This document shows positions 24,624-32,324 of a DNA stretch of 64,000 bases, in pieces. Within the stretch, counting starts at the first letter, position 1. Every line of letters starts with the position of its first letter. The notes below the pieces were generated by a model that searched no databases, was not told the origin of the DNA, and saw nothing but the letters and a program-made list of their open reading frames with translations. Source of the DNA: Pontibacterium sp049599735 (GTDB lineage Bacteria > Pseudomonadota > Gammaproteobacteria > Pseudomonadales > Balneatricaceae); the NCBI GenBank assembly GCA_049599735.1, contig JBMYOX010000009.1, positions 11,374 through 75,373 of the forward strand, read 5' to 3'. The position numbers were made by a program, and so were the translations under genes.

Positions 24624-25031
24624 ATGTTGAGATCTGTTAAAGCTCGGGATTACATGTGTGAACGGCTTATTACCTTCACACCACAAACTGATTTGTTTAA
24701 AGCCATCAATGTGCTGATTGAAAACGGCATTACGGGTGCGCCGGTTATTGATGAAAAAGGTGATCTGGTCGGGCTTTTGTCTGAAGCAGACTGCCTGCGA
24801 GCGATATTGACACTGACCTACCATGAGGAAGAAATGGGGGGGATTGTCGGGGACTATATGGTTGAAGAGGTTCATACTGTTGAGCATGACGCGGATATTA
24901 TCAAGGTTGCCGAAGAGTTTATAAACAACGGCCGTCGCCGTCTGCCTGTTGTGCATAATAGCCGGGTGATCGGGCAAATCAGTCGCCGTGATATCTTACG
25001 GGCTGTTGAAAAATTTGCACAGGACGGCTGA
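24624..25031 (+). CDS. Two-CBS-domain protein
   Basis: A 135-residue protein made of a single Bateman module (two CBS motifs, about residues 8-65 and 75-131). These modules bind adenine nucleotides or SAM and act as energy or ligand sensors. Motifs include GAPVIDEKGDLVGLLSEAD and RRLPVVHNSRVIGQISRRDI. A strong AAGGAGG RBS precedes the ATG. Standing alone with its own promoter, it gives no clue to its partner. It is only distantly similar to the CBS protein at 29943. Confidence 0.88.
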   Translation: MLRSVKARDYMCERLITFTPQTDLFKAINVLIENGITGAPVIDEKGDLVGLLSEADCLRAILTLTYHEEEMGGIVGDYMVEEVHTVEHDADIIKVAEEFINNGRRRLPVVHNSRVIGQISRRDILRAVEKFAQDG

Positions 25032-25051
25032 CGCCGACTGTGTCATTAAAG

Positions 25052-25071
25052 GCCGCAGCCCTGGTTGCGGC
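25052..25071 (+). terminator. Probable terminator after CBS gene
   Basis: GCCGCA / TGCGGC arms (25052-25057 and 25066-25071) with an 8-base loop are followed by TTTGTTGTTTTT, about 20 bases after the CBS stop. Confidence 0.55.
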
Positions 25072-25100
25072 TTTGTTGTTTTTGAGGTTATGAAATTCTG

Positions 25101-25997
25101 ATGGGTTATCAATTCCCGGAACAACCAATGTTAATTTATCCTTCTTTGGCTGAACACTATGGGCTGGAGGGAGCTTTGTTACTGGGCATCTATCATCAGT
25201 TGGCCCGGCACATAGGCTTGCGAAATGCTCAGGGCTTTCCTGAGCTGAAACTGGATAAAGCGAACTGGTCACACCTGGTACCTTTTTGGGATCAGGATAA
25301 GCTGGCATCTGTGACTCATCATCTGGTTTCTCTGGGTGCCATTGAGGCGGCGATGAATTCAACGGGCATTCGTGTGCTGTTGCTGGCTAGTGTGGATGCA
25401 CCTGCAGCAGACCCTCAGCCAGTCCGGGTGGAGGCTCCTGTGCCCCCTGCGCAGGATCGTCAGCCGGAACCCGTGAGTCGCCTTGCCGTTATGAATCAGC
25501 CGCCATCGCAAAGTGATGCACCCCCTTTGGGCGTTGCTCAGAAGCCCGTCGCAAGCGTCCGGCCCCGCACTCCGGCCCCGGGTTTTGGTGGCAGTACGGG
25601 CTGGCGAAAACATAAAAGTGAGTTACAGGTACTCTTTGAGCAGCACGAAGAGCGTAATCAAAATTTACATGCCATGTTTCTGAAATGGCAACCTTCTGCC
25701 GCGTTTTTTGAAATGCTTCCTCGCCACGGCATTTCCGAAGAGTTTGCGCGCGATTGCGTTGATGAATTTGTACTTTATTGGCTGGATAAAGATCGCCGTG
25801 AAACCAGCTGGGACCAGAAGTTCCTGGGTTGGGTAAAACGTGACTGGGTTAAAAAGCAGTCCCGGGATGGCCGTGATCAGCGGCAGATATCACAAAAACA
25901 GACAGGTTTTAACCATGAAGACCCCCGCAGAGATTCTCGCGAAAACCGCAAACGGGTTACCCGAGCCATCATGGACATCAAAGACACCGACTGGTAA
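25101..25997 (+). CDS. DnaT-like primosomal/ssDNA-binding protein
   Basis: A 298-residue protein with an N-terminal helical domain (about residues 1-95), a proline-rich low-complexity linker (about 100-165), and a C-terminal domain (about 175-265) with the DnaT-type pattern: conserved W, then L..HGI...F, EFVLYW, and W.QKFLGWVKRDW. In DnaT this region binds ssDNA in the PriA-dependent primosome. The pairing with a lambda P-like gene, whose start lies inside this one (overlap 83 bases), supports a replication restart or helicase loading role. N-terminal similarity to known families is not clear to me. Confidence 0.65.
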   Translation: MGYQFPEQPMLIYPSLAEHYGLEGALLLGIYHQLARHIGLRNAQGFPELKLDKANWSHLVPFWDQDKLASVTHHLVSLGAIEAAMNSTGIRVLLLASVDAPAADPQPVRVEAPVPPAQDRQPEPVSRLAVMNQPPSQSDAPPLGVAQKPVASVRPRTPAPGFGGSTGWRKHKSELQVLFEQHEERNQNLHAMFLKWQPSAAFFEMLPRHGISEEFARDCVDEFVLYWLDKDRRETSWDQKFLGWVKRDWVKKQSRDGRDQRQISQKQTGFNHEDPRRDSRENRKRVTRAIMDIKDTDW

Positions 25998-26712
25998 CGC
26001 CGGGCAGGCAAAAGCCAAAGGTAATAAGATTTCCAATGACACTAAGACACTGATCAATATGATCTTTGCCCGGTTTATGGCGATTTATGGGCATAAGTTT
26101 AAAAGTAGTTTTGAAACCCAGGATGAGCTACGGCTTGCTAAGCGGGAATGGGCTTTAAGCCTGGAAGGCTTTCGGGAGCCGGAGTTGGTGGCGGCTATTG
26201 ATCATTGCAAGGAAACACTGGCCTGGATGCCAACGGTTTCAGAGTTTCTGGCCATACTGAGAGATATTCAGGGTGACAGCGGCTTACCGCCGGTAAAAAT
26301 GGCTTATAAAGAAGCCTGTTTTCATGCGGATCACGCTTCACGCCATCATTGGAGTCATGCGGCCGTTTATCAGGCGGGTAAAGCGACGGGCTGGTTTCGG
26401 TTGCGCAGCGAAGAAGAGGCGCTGATTTATCCGGATTTTTTGTATAACTATCAGGTACTTTGCCAGCGTGTGCGGGCGGGTGAGCAGCTCGACCAGCCCA
26501 TTTATGCAGCACTGGAAAACAAAAGTGATAACACCTTAGTGGCCTTTATTCAAAGCTGGGGTGAAGCACAGCAGCTTGAACCCGAAGTGGCGGCTAAGTT
26601 GCTGTACTTCCTGACTAAACCTAAGGGCAGTGATACCCGCAGACGCTTTCAGGCGATTGCTCAGCAGGAGGCTGATCAGTTGGGTGTCCGGTTGCCGGAT
26701 GATTACCAATAA
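25915..26712 (+). CDS. Lambda replication protein P-like putative helicase loader
   Basis: A 265-residue protein (start ATG at 25915, MKTPAEILAK; an earlier in-frame ATG at 25840 lies deeper inside the preceding gene). Residues about 40-180 resemble the phage replication protein P family: INMIFARFMAIYGHKFKSSF, a W-containing helix, and CKETLAWMPTVSEFL. Lambda P loads DnaB helicase at the origin. Here the gene is embedded among housekeeping genes, with no other phage genes nearby, and is coupled to a DnaT-like gene. A domesticated helicase loader is plausible. Not certain, as P-family similarity is weak by eye. Confidence 0.6.
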   Translation: MKTPAEILAKTANGLPEPSWTSKTPTGNAGQAKAKGNKISNDTKTLINMIFARFMAIYGHKFKSSFETQDELRLAKREWALSLEGFREPELVAAIDHCKETLAWMPTVSEFLAILRDIQGDSGLPPVKMAYKEACFHADHASRHHWSHAAVYQAGKATGWFRLRSEEEALIYPDFLYNYQVLCQRVRAGEQLDQPIYAALENKSDNTLVAFIQSWGEAQQLEPEVAAKLLYFLTKPKGSDTRRRFQAIAQQEADQLGVRLPDDYQ

Positions 26713-26752
26713 TCACCCGCAACCAGTCAGGCAGGATCTGTCGATCCGTCAA

Positions 26753-27805
26753 TCAGCCCAGGTTGTCCCCGAACATTTTTCCGATAGCCGCTGTCAGCGC
26801 ATCACTGCGATCGGGGCTGCGAAAGGCCTGAAGAATCAGAGCACGAAGATCGGGCATAAACATCAGGTCAGCCAGCATACGGGAAAAGCCTATTTGCCCT
26901 GAACGACCGGTTGCCAGACACTCCAGGTAGCTCTTTAGCAGATCTGGATATTTCAGGCTGTTGCAGCTTCGGGTTGCGATGGCTGCCAGTACTTCCGCAT
27001 CCTGCCCGTGCGCAGACTCTAATACCAGCTGTAATAAATCCCGTTTTGCCGTTTCATCACGGCCATTTGAAATGGCCCGGATTTGAGCGGCAATATGGTT
27101 AGCGTGAGTGGCTTCGTCTTGCAAGCTCAGACGCATTCGCCGGTCCAGTGCGCTGAAAAGCTTATGATCGGGCTCGATATTTTCCAGGCAGGTGCAAAGC
27201 ACTTCATAAGGCTCAGCAGGCAGTTTTGCAATGGCTGCTGCCAGAATCTCACTGTTACGGCCACTTTCATGGCGCACCACCAGATCAGCAACACCCTGAT
27301 AACCTAATGCCTGCCACTGATCAAACCCCAGCTGACCGGCAAAATATTGCTGGCTGTATTCATAATACTGAGAGGCGGGCTGCCCGATAGCGAGAGTGGC
27401 ATGGGCATGGAAAATCGCCATTTTTTCCTGGTCAGGTTTAAATGAAAATGGATTATCCTGCAGGGCGTCCTGTTTTTTACTATCGGCATCACCAGACAGC
27501 ACATTGTTAATGTTCTGCAACAGGCGGTTCACAAAGTCATCCCGTGCGGCCTGCACCAGATAACCCTGTTCATCCAGCGGTAACTTAAGGAACCAGACCA
27601 CGTTCTGGTCTTTAAGCTTTGGGTTCCACATCAGCAGCGCTACCCAGGCATGGTGCATAAAGGGTGACGGGTAGGGAATGTGCGCCTGCTCAACCTTGCT
27701 GAAGGTTTCGGCTGACATTTTGCTAACCCGGCGGCCCATATCAAAAATACGTATCTGGGTGCCGGACTCGCGTAAAAAATCTACAAGGGAAGGAATATGG
27801 GACAT
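26753..27805 (-). CDS. DUF3549 family protein
   Basis: A 350-residue soluble protein recognised as DUF3549 from its start (PSLVDFLRESGTQIRIFDMGRRVSKM) and the PYPSPFMHHAWVALLMWNP segment. The C-terminal half is helical, with repeat-like leucine-rich helices. Function unknown; the family is confined mostly to gammaproteobacteria. An ATG at 27817 four codons upstream is an alternative start; I prefer 27805 because the family N-terminus fits, though neither has a strong RBS. It converges on the P-like gene. Confidence 0.78.
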   Translation of the reverse strand: MSHIPSLVDFLRESGTQIRIFDMGRRVSKMSAETFSKVEQAHIPYPSPFMHHAWVALLMWNPKLKDQNVVWFLKLPLDEQGYLVQAARDDFVNRLLQNINNVLSGDADSKKQDALQDNPFSFKPDQEKMAIFHAHATLAIGQPASQYYEYSQQYFAGQLGFDQWQALGYQGVADLVVRHESGRNSEILAAAIAKLPAEPYEVLCTCLENIEPDHKLFSALDRRMRLSLQDEATHANHIAAQIRAISNGRDETAKRDLLQLVLESAHGQDAEVLAAIATRSCNSLKYPDLLKSYLECLATGRSGQIGFSRMLADLMFMPDLRALILQAFRSPDRSDALTAAIGKMFGDNLG

Positions 27806-27980
27806 GCAATATCTCATTCAGGGAACCGGAAACAGCGCTAATTTTATCAGTCTGTCGCGCCATGCAACAGGGTTGCCTGCCAGATAAACCTGGTGAGGGT
27901 TCTGGAAGCCTTTTACGGCGGCATTTGCGCGCCTCAGTAAAAAATCAGGTGGTAATAAACCATATCTTTTTTGCAACAAA

Positions 27981-27992
27981 ACGGTAAACCGT
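27981..27992. promoter_or_regulatory. Palindrome within candidate promoter of the DUF1538 operon
   Basis: ACGGT-AA-ACCGT is a perfect inverted repeat about 55 bases upstream of the operon start. It falls inside the 17-base spacer between TTGCAA (27971-27976) and TACCCT (27994-27999), a weak possible -35/-10 pair, so it could be a repressor operator. I know of no regulator with this site. Confidence 0.3.
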
Positions 27993-28044
27993 CTACCCTA
28001 AACTGCTTAATTAAAAGATCTTACATAATAGGGGGTTATAGGAC

Positions 28045-28779
28045 TTGAATAGCTCTTTTCTGGCCCTGACACGGTCTATGCTGGGCAGCCTGCGTGATTT
28101 GGCACCCATCATTCTAGTGATTGCTTTCTTCCAGATTGTTGTGCTGCAACAAAGTGTGCCGGATTTGGTGGGGTTGATAACCGGCCTGCTCTGTGTAGTT
28201 GCGGGTTTGACCTTCTTCATTTACGGCCTTGAGATGGGTTTGTTTCCGATTGGTGAAACAATGGCCCATGCGTTTGCGCGTAAAGGCAGCGTGTTCTGGC
28301 TGCTGGCATTTGCTTTTGCATTGGGGTTTGGCACAACGATTGCCGAACCGGCCCTGATTGCGGTGGCAGACAAAGCGGCTGAAGTAGCCGCATTAGGTGG
28401 CATGATTATTGATTCGGAAGAGTCACGGATGGGTTATGCCAGTGGTCTGCGTTATACCGTAGCGTTTTCGGTGGGTCTTGCCATTGTGCTGGGTGTGCTG
28501 CGTATCCTTAAAGGCTGGCCGATTCAGTACATGATTATTGCTGGCTATATGCTGGTTGTGGTGATGACGATGTTTGCCCCTCGTGAAATTATTGGTATCG
28601 CCTATGACTCCGGTGGCGTGACTACCTCCACTATTACAGTGCCCCTGGTTACGGCCTTAGGTGTGGGACTGGCGTCATCTATTGAAGGGCGTAATCCGAT
28701 GGTGGATGGTTTTGGTCTGATTGCGTTTGCATCGCTGACACCTATGATCTTCGTCATGGCATACGGGATGGTGATCTGA
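28045..28779 (+). CDS. DUF1538 membrane protein (first of tandem pair)
   Basis: A 244-residue polytopic inner-membrane protein with about six or seven hydrophobic segments. It carries the DUF1538 motifs FGTTIAEPALIAVA (about residues 93-106), YDSGGVTTSTITVPLVTALG (about 189-208) and DGFGLIAFASLTPM. The start is a TTG at 28045 preceded by a GGGGG tract at nine bases; starting at the next ATG would remove the first twelve residues. The stop TGA overlaps the ATG of the second DUF1538 gene by one base. Substrate and mechanism are unknown; the paired conserved glycine/serine/threonine loops suggest a transporter or channel built from two homologous halves. Confidence 0.85.
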   Translation: MNSSFLALTRSMLGSLRDLAPIILVIAFFQIVVLQQSVPDLVGLITGLLCVVAGLTFFIYGLEMGLFPIGETMAHAFARKGSVFWLLAFAFALGFGTTIAEPALIAVADKAAEVAALGGMIIDSEESRMGYASGLRYTVAFSVGLAIVLGVLRILKGWPIQYMIIAGYMLVVVMTMFAPREIIGIAYDSGGVTTSTITVPLVTALGVGLASSIEGRNPMVDGFGLIAFASLTPMIFVMAYGMVI

Positions 28780-29582
28780 TGGAATTAATCCTTGAACTGG
28801 TTTGGATGATTCTGGCCACCATTAAAGATGTGATCCCTATTGCAGTCATTCTGTTTGGTTTTCAGATTTTTGTAATACGCCGTCCGATTCCGAATTTGAA
28901 ACGCGTTTTAATTGGCTTTGCTTATGTGATTCTGGGCTTGGCACTTTTCCTGCTGGGCCTGGATAAAGCGTTGTTTCCGATCGGAGACTTAATGGCCAAG
29001 CAGCTAACGAATCCGGAGTTTATCGGGCAGTGGAGTGATAATGCGGCTGATGCTTTGCAGTGGCAGGATTATTACTGGGTTTATATCTTTGCGTTTGCCA
29101 TCGGGGCCAGTACGACAATTGCTGAGCCTTCGCTAATTGCCGTGGCGATTAAAGCTAATGAAGTGTCCGGTGGCACTATTGGTGTTTGGGGACTTCGTTT
29201 AGCAGTGGCTCTGGGTGTGGCAGTGGGTATTTCACTGGGCACCTGGCGGATTGTTACAGGTTATCCGATTCATTGGTTTATTATCACCGGTTATATCATC
29301 GTGGTTATACAAACCATCTGGGCGCCTAAAACCATTGTGCCCCTGGCGTATGATTCGGGTGGTGTAACTACCTCTACAGTGACGGTGCCACTTGTAGCTG
29401 CATTAGGTCTGGGGCTTGCTGAAACAGTGCCCGGGCGCAGTGCGCTTATTGATGGATTTGGTTTGATTGCATTTGCCAGCTTGTTTCCGATGATTACGGT
29501 GATGGCTTATGCACAGATAACAGAATGGTTAACCCGCCGGCAAAAAGCCGTTGAGGTTGAGTCTGACAGCTTGAAGAACTAA
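28779..29582 (+). CDS. DUF1538 membrane protein (second of tandem pair)
   Basis: A 267-residue paralogue of the preceding protein, with the same motifs in the same order (GASTTIAEPSLIAVA, YDSGGVTTSTVTVPLVAALG, DGFGLIAFASLFPM) and a similar number of hydrophobic segments. It differs by an insertion of about 20 residues around position 75-95. The two probably form a heteromeric complex, comparable to two halves of a transporter encoded as separate genes. A cytoplasmic-looking C-terminal tail (WLTRRQKAVEVESDSLKN) follows the last helix. The PII-like gene starts 13 bases downstream. Confidence 0.87.
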   Translation: MELILELVWMILATIKDVIPIAVILFGFQIFVIRRPIPNLKRVLIGFAYVILGLALFLLGLDKALFPIGDLMAKQLTNPEFIGQWSDNAADALQWQDYYWVYIFAFAIGASTTIAEPSLIAVAIKANEVSGGTIGVWGLRLAVALGVAVGISLGTWRIVTGYPIHWFIITGYIIVVIQTIWAPKTIVPLAYDSGGVTTSTVTVPLVAALGLGLAETVPGRSALIDGFGLIAFASLFPMITVMAYAQITEWLTRRQKAVEVESDSLKN

Positions 29583-29595
29583 TTGGAGAAAAGCC

Positions 29596-29946
29596 GTGCA
29601 TTTCAAACTGCTATTGGTATTTGTTGAAGATACTAAAACAGACAAGGTTATGAAGGCTGCACGAGAGGCAGGTGCTACAGGTGCAACTGTAATTAACAAC
29701 GCGCGAGGGGAGGGTGTTACCAAGACCAAAACTTTTTTTGGCCTGACACTGGAAACCCAGCGCGACGTGTTGCTGTTTATTACTGAGGAACATTTAAGTC
29801 GTAAAATTCTGGAAACAATATCCAGGGTGGCGGGTTTTGATGACGCGCCGGGACGGGGCATCGCTATTCAGGTAGATGTAGAGGATGCGGTTGGGGTTGC
29901 CCACCAGATTCAGACACTCACTGATGTGATTGAGGAAGAAATATGA
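29596..29946 (+). CDS. PII-like signalling protein
   Basis: A 116-residue protein of the PII superfamily by its ferredoxin-like pattern: KLLLVFVEDTKTDKVMKAAREAGATGATVINNARGEG, T-loop-length region KTKTFFGLTLETQRDVLLFITEE, and a C-terminal strand. It lacks the uridylylated Tyr51 context of GlnB/GlnK, so it is a PII-like sensor, not a classical nitrogen PII. Such proteins bind adenine nucleotides or other ligands and gate partner transporters. The start is a GTG with GGAG upstream. It overlaps the CBS gene by four bases (ATGA). Confidence 0.85.
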   Translation: MHFKLLLVFVEDTKTDKVMKAAREAGATGATVINNARGEGVTKTKTFFGLTLETQRDVLLFITEEHLSRKILETISRVAGFDDAPGRGIAIQVDVEDAVGVAHQIQTLTDVIEEEI

Positions 29947-30341
29947 ACGGCGATAAAACGGTCGTGCGCGTTAAAGATGTGATGACGCAGAATTTCGCTA
30001 TGGTGGATGGCCTGGTGACTATCGAGGAAGCGCTGGGGTTGTTCAGAAGTAAAAATGCGCTGGCATTGTTAATCAATAAACGCCACGAAGATGATGAGTT
30101 TGGTATTTTGCTGTTATCAGACATTGCCAAGTTGGTGGTGGCTAAAGACCGGGCGCCCGAGCGGGTAAACGTCTATGAAGTGATGACCAAGCCGGTAGTA
30201 TCGGTAAAATCCCGAATGGATGTGCGCTACTGTGCTCGTCTGTTTGAAAATCTTGGTCTGGCGATGGCGCCGGTGATTGAGCACGGGAAAATTCTGGGTA
30301 TTGTCAGTTACGACGATATTGTGCTCAAAGGCTTAGTCTGA
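29943..30341 (+). CDS. CBS-pair protein of the DUF1538/PII-like operon
   Basis: A 132-residue single Bateman module. CBS motifs cover about residues 8-68 (VRVKDVMTQNFAMVDGLVTIEEAL) and 75-130 (VYEVMTKPVVSVKSRMDVRYCARLFENLGL, APVIEHGKILGIVSYDDIV). It is translationally coupled to the PII-like gene and followed by a strong terminator, so it ends the operon. Bateman modules sense AMP/ADP/ATP or SAM; together with the PII-like protein it suggests nucleotide-level control of the DUF1538 complex. Confidence 0.88.
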   Translation: MNGDKTVVRVKDVMTQNFAMVDGLVTIEEALGLFRSKNALALLINKRHEDDEFGILLLSDIAKLVVAKDRAPERVNVYEVMTKPVVSVKSRMDVRYCARLFENLGLAMAPVIEHGKILGIVSYDDIVLKGLV

Positions 30342-30357
30342 CTCTGAGAAGGCTTGT

Positions 30358-30386
30358 AAAAACGGGATCTGATTGATCCCGTTTTT
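30358..30386 (+). terminator. Terminator of the DUF1538 operon, probably bidirectional
   Basis: Arms AAAAACGGGATC (30358-30369) and GATCCCGTTTTT (30375-30386) pair perfectly over 12 bp around TGATT. A and T runs on the two sides suit termination of both this operon and the convergent DAHP synthase gene. Confidence 0.88.
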
Positions 30387-30414
30387 TATGCCTGGTGTTT
30401 CCCTTGAGCAGGGC

Positions 30415-31770
30415 TTATCGCTTGCCCCGGGCTTCTTTTAAGGTGTCTGCAATCAGGAATGACAACTCCAGTGCCTGTTCGCCGTTGAGGCGGGGGTCGC
30501 ACTGGGTGTGGTAGCGGTCAGCCAGCCCTTCTTCCGTAATCTGGTATGCACCACCAATACACTCAGTGACATTCTGGCCGGTCATTTCAAAATGAACACC
30601 GCCTGCATAAGTACCTTCTGCATCGTGCACCTGAAAGAAACCTTTTACTTCCTGCAAGATGGCATCAACACTGCGGGTTTTATAACCCGAAGAGGCTTTG
30701 ATGGTGTTGCCATGCATTGGATCTGAACTCCAGACTACACTTCGGCCTTCCGCTTTAACGGCACGTACCAGTGGTGGTAACTTATCGCCGATATGCTCAG
30801 CGCCCATGCGGGCTATTAGCGTTAGTCGACCTGGAATGTTCTCTGGATTCAGTGTGTCAATCAGGGTGATCAGATCTTCCGGTGTAGTGGTCGGACCAAC
30901 CTTCAGACCTATCGGGTTCTGTACACCCCGAAGGAACTCTACGTGCGCATGGTCTGTCTGACGGGTTCGGTCACCAATCCAGAGCATATGTGCCGAGCAG
31001 TCATACCATTCATTGGTCATGCTGTCCTGACGGGTCAGGGCTTCTTCATAGCCTAGCAGCAGGGCTTCGTGGGACGTATAGAGGCTGGTTTCATGAATTT
31101 GGGGGGTGATGCGTGAATTCAGACCGCAGGCTTCCATAAAGGCCAGTGCCTGGTCAATCTGATCGGCCAGGTGCCGGTATTTCTCACCCAGTGGGCTTTT
31201 TTCGACAAAACCCTGGTTCCAGCGATGTACCTGATGAAGATCAGCAAAACCACCCTGAGCAAATGCTCGTAACAGGTTCAGTGTAGAGGCAGACTGGTGG
31301 TAAGCCTCCAGAAGACGCTGAGGGTCGGCCGTGCGGGCTTCTGCCGTGAACTGAATATCATTAACAATATCACCCCGGTAGCTGGGTAATGCGATGCCGT
31401 TGATCGTTTCCATATCGGAAGAACGGGGCTTGGCAAACTGGCCCGCCATACGCCCGATTTTTACAATAGGGCAGCTGCCGGCAAAAGTAAGCACAACCGC
31501 CATCTGGAGCAGGACCTGAAAAGTATCACGAATCTTGTTGGCATTTAAGTCTGCAAAACTTTCAGCGCAATCACCGCCCTGCAGTAAAAAAGCATTACCT
31601 TTGGCAACTTCACCAAGCTGAGATTGTAAGGCGCGAATTTCACCGGCAAAGACCAGCGGTGGTAATCCGGAAAGGGTGTTTTCAACCTGTTTTAGTGAAG
31701 CCTGGTCCGGGTAGGCCGGCTGCTGGACGATAGGTTTGGTTCTCCAGCTGTTCGGGGTCCAGTTTTGCAT
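30415..31770 (-). CDS. Class II 3-deoxy-7-phosphoheptulonate (DAHP) synthase
   Basis: First enzyme of the shikimate pathway, condensing PEP and erythrose 4-phosphate. The 451-residue protein is of the plant/mycobacterial type (AroA-II), unrelated in length to E. coli AroF/G/H (about 350). Signatures: FLLQGGDCAESF (about residues 62-73), KIGRMAGQFAKPRS (about 104-117), HMLWIGDRTR (about 240-249), NPIGLKVGPT (about 266-275), SDPMHGNT (about 353-360) and VHFEMTGQNVTEC (about 393-405). The Cys in GGDCAES is a metal ligand. RBS AGGA precedes the ATG. Single gene, convergent with the DUF1538 operon. Confidence 0.95.
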   Translation of the reverse strand: MQNWTPNSWRTKPIVQQPAYPDQASLKQVENTLSGLPPLVFAGEIRALQSQLGEVAKGNAFLLQGGDCAESFADLNANKIRDTFQVLLQMAVVLTFAGSCPIVKIGRMAGQFAKPRSSDMETINGIALPSYRGDIVNDIQFTAEARTADPQRLLEAYHQSASTLNLLRAFAQGGFADLHQVHRWNQGFVEKSPLGEKYRHLADQIDQALAFMEACGLNSRITPQIHETSLYTSHEALLLGYEEALTRQDSMTNEWYDCSAHMLWIGDRTRQTDHAHVEFLRGVQNPIGLKVGPTTTPEDLITLIDTLNPENIPGRLTLIARMGAEHIGDKLPPLVRAVKAEGRSVVWSSDPMHGNTIKASSGYKTRSVDAILQEVKGFFQVHDAEGTYAGGVHFEMTGQNVTECIGGAYQITEEGLADRYHTQCDPRLNGEQALELSFLIADTLKEARGKR

Positions 31771-31896
31771 GCTAAGTCCTGAGGATTCTGTGTATTAAGG
31801 GCGACAGTGTAAGTCATTGTTCTTCAGAAACAAGGGGGTCATTCTCCTTAATCCTTTTTTGCGGTAGGGTAGCTGATTTCGCAGGGGATCAGGGTC

Positions 31897-32274
31897 ATGT
31901 CAATTGAAGATCGCAATAAAGGTTTGTCAGTACGTACGGAAGTAATGGGTGAGGCGTTTGTGCAACGCGCGATTGATAATACGACTGAATTTACAGCACC
32001 GATACAAGATTGGATTAATGAAAATGCCTGGGGTTCAACCTGGCAGCGGGAAGGGCTGTCACGTCAGACACGCAGTCTGGTAACGATTGCGATGCTGGCG
32101 GCGCTGAAAGCACCGACGGAATTAAAAGGCCATGTGCGAGGCGCTTTGCGTAATGGTTGTACACCCGAAGAAATTCAGGAGGTGTTGCTTCACTCGGTTG
32201 TTTATTGTGGTGCACCGGCTGCGCAGGAAGCGTTCAGGGCGGCAAAAGAAGTGATCGAGGGCTGGGAAGGCTAA
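31897..32274 (+). CDS. Carboxymuconolactone decarboxylase family protein
   Basis: A 125-residue protein with the CMD fold, close in length and sequence to PcaC (4-carboxymuconolactone decarboxylase of the protocatechuate branch): REGLSRQTRSLVTIAMLAALKAPTELKGHVRGALRNG and VVYCGAPAAQEAF. The peroxidatic CxxC of the AhpD branch is absent, which favours a decarboxylase-like or lyase role over antioxidant activity. No other pca genes are nearby, so the substrate is uncertain. Divergent from DAHP synthase and convergent with metR. Confidence 0.8.
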   Translation: MSIEDRNKGLSVRTEVMGEAFVQRAIDNTTEFTAPIQDWINENAWGSTWQREGLSRQTRSLVTIAMLAALKAPTELKGHVRGALRNGCTPEEIQEVLLHSVVYCGAPAAQEAFRAAKEVIEGWEG

Positions 32275-32293
32275 CGGTTTCCGGATTAATTTG

Positions 32294-32315
32294 AACGGCG
32301 CGATCCAGCGCCGTT
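32294..32315. terminator. Hairpin between convergent pcaC-like and metR genes
   Basis: AACGGCGC / GCGCCGTT arms (32294-32301 and 32308-32315) pair perfectly around a 6-base loop in the 50-base gap between convergent genes. The T tail is short, so it is a weak or bidirectional terminator. Confidence 0.55.
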
Positions 32316-32324
32316 TATCATCCA

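Noticed and set aside
25840..25914. Upstream extension of the P-like protein
   Set aside because: The extra N-terminal 25 codons lie in the coding sequence of the DnaT-like gene and do not look like a domain; ATG 25915 is the better start.
24624..30341. The two CBS proteins as one regulatory system
   Set aside because: They are 5 kb apart, in different transcription units with a terminator in between, and only distantly similar.
31897..32274. AhpD-like alkylhydroperoxidase
   Set aside because: The peroxidatic CxxC motif is missing; a PcaC-like decarboxylase fits better.
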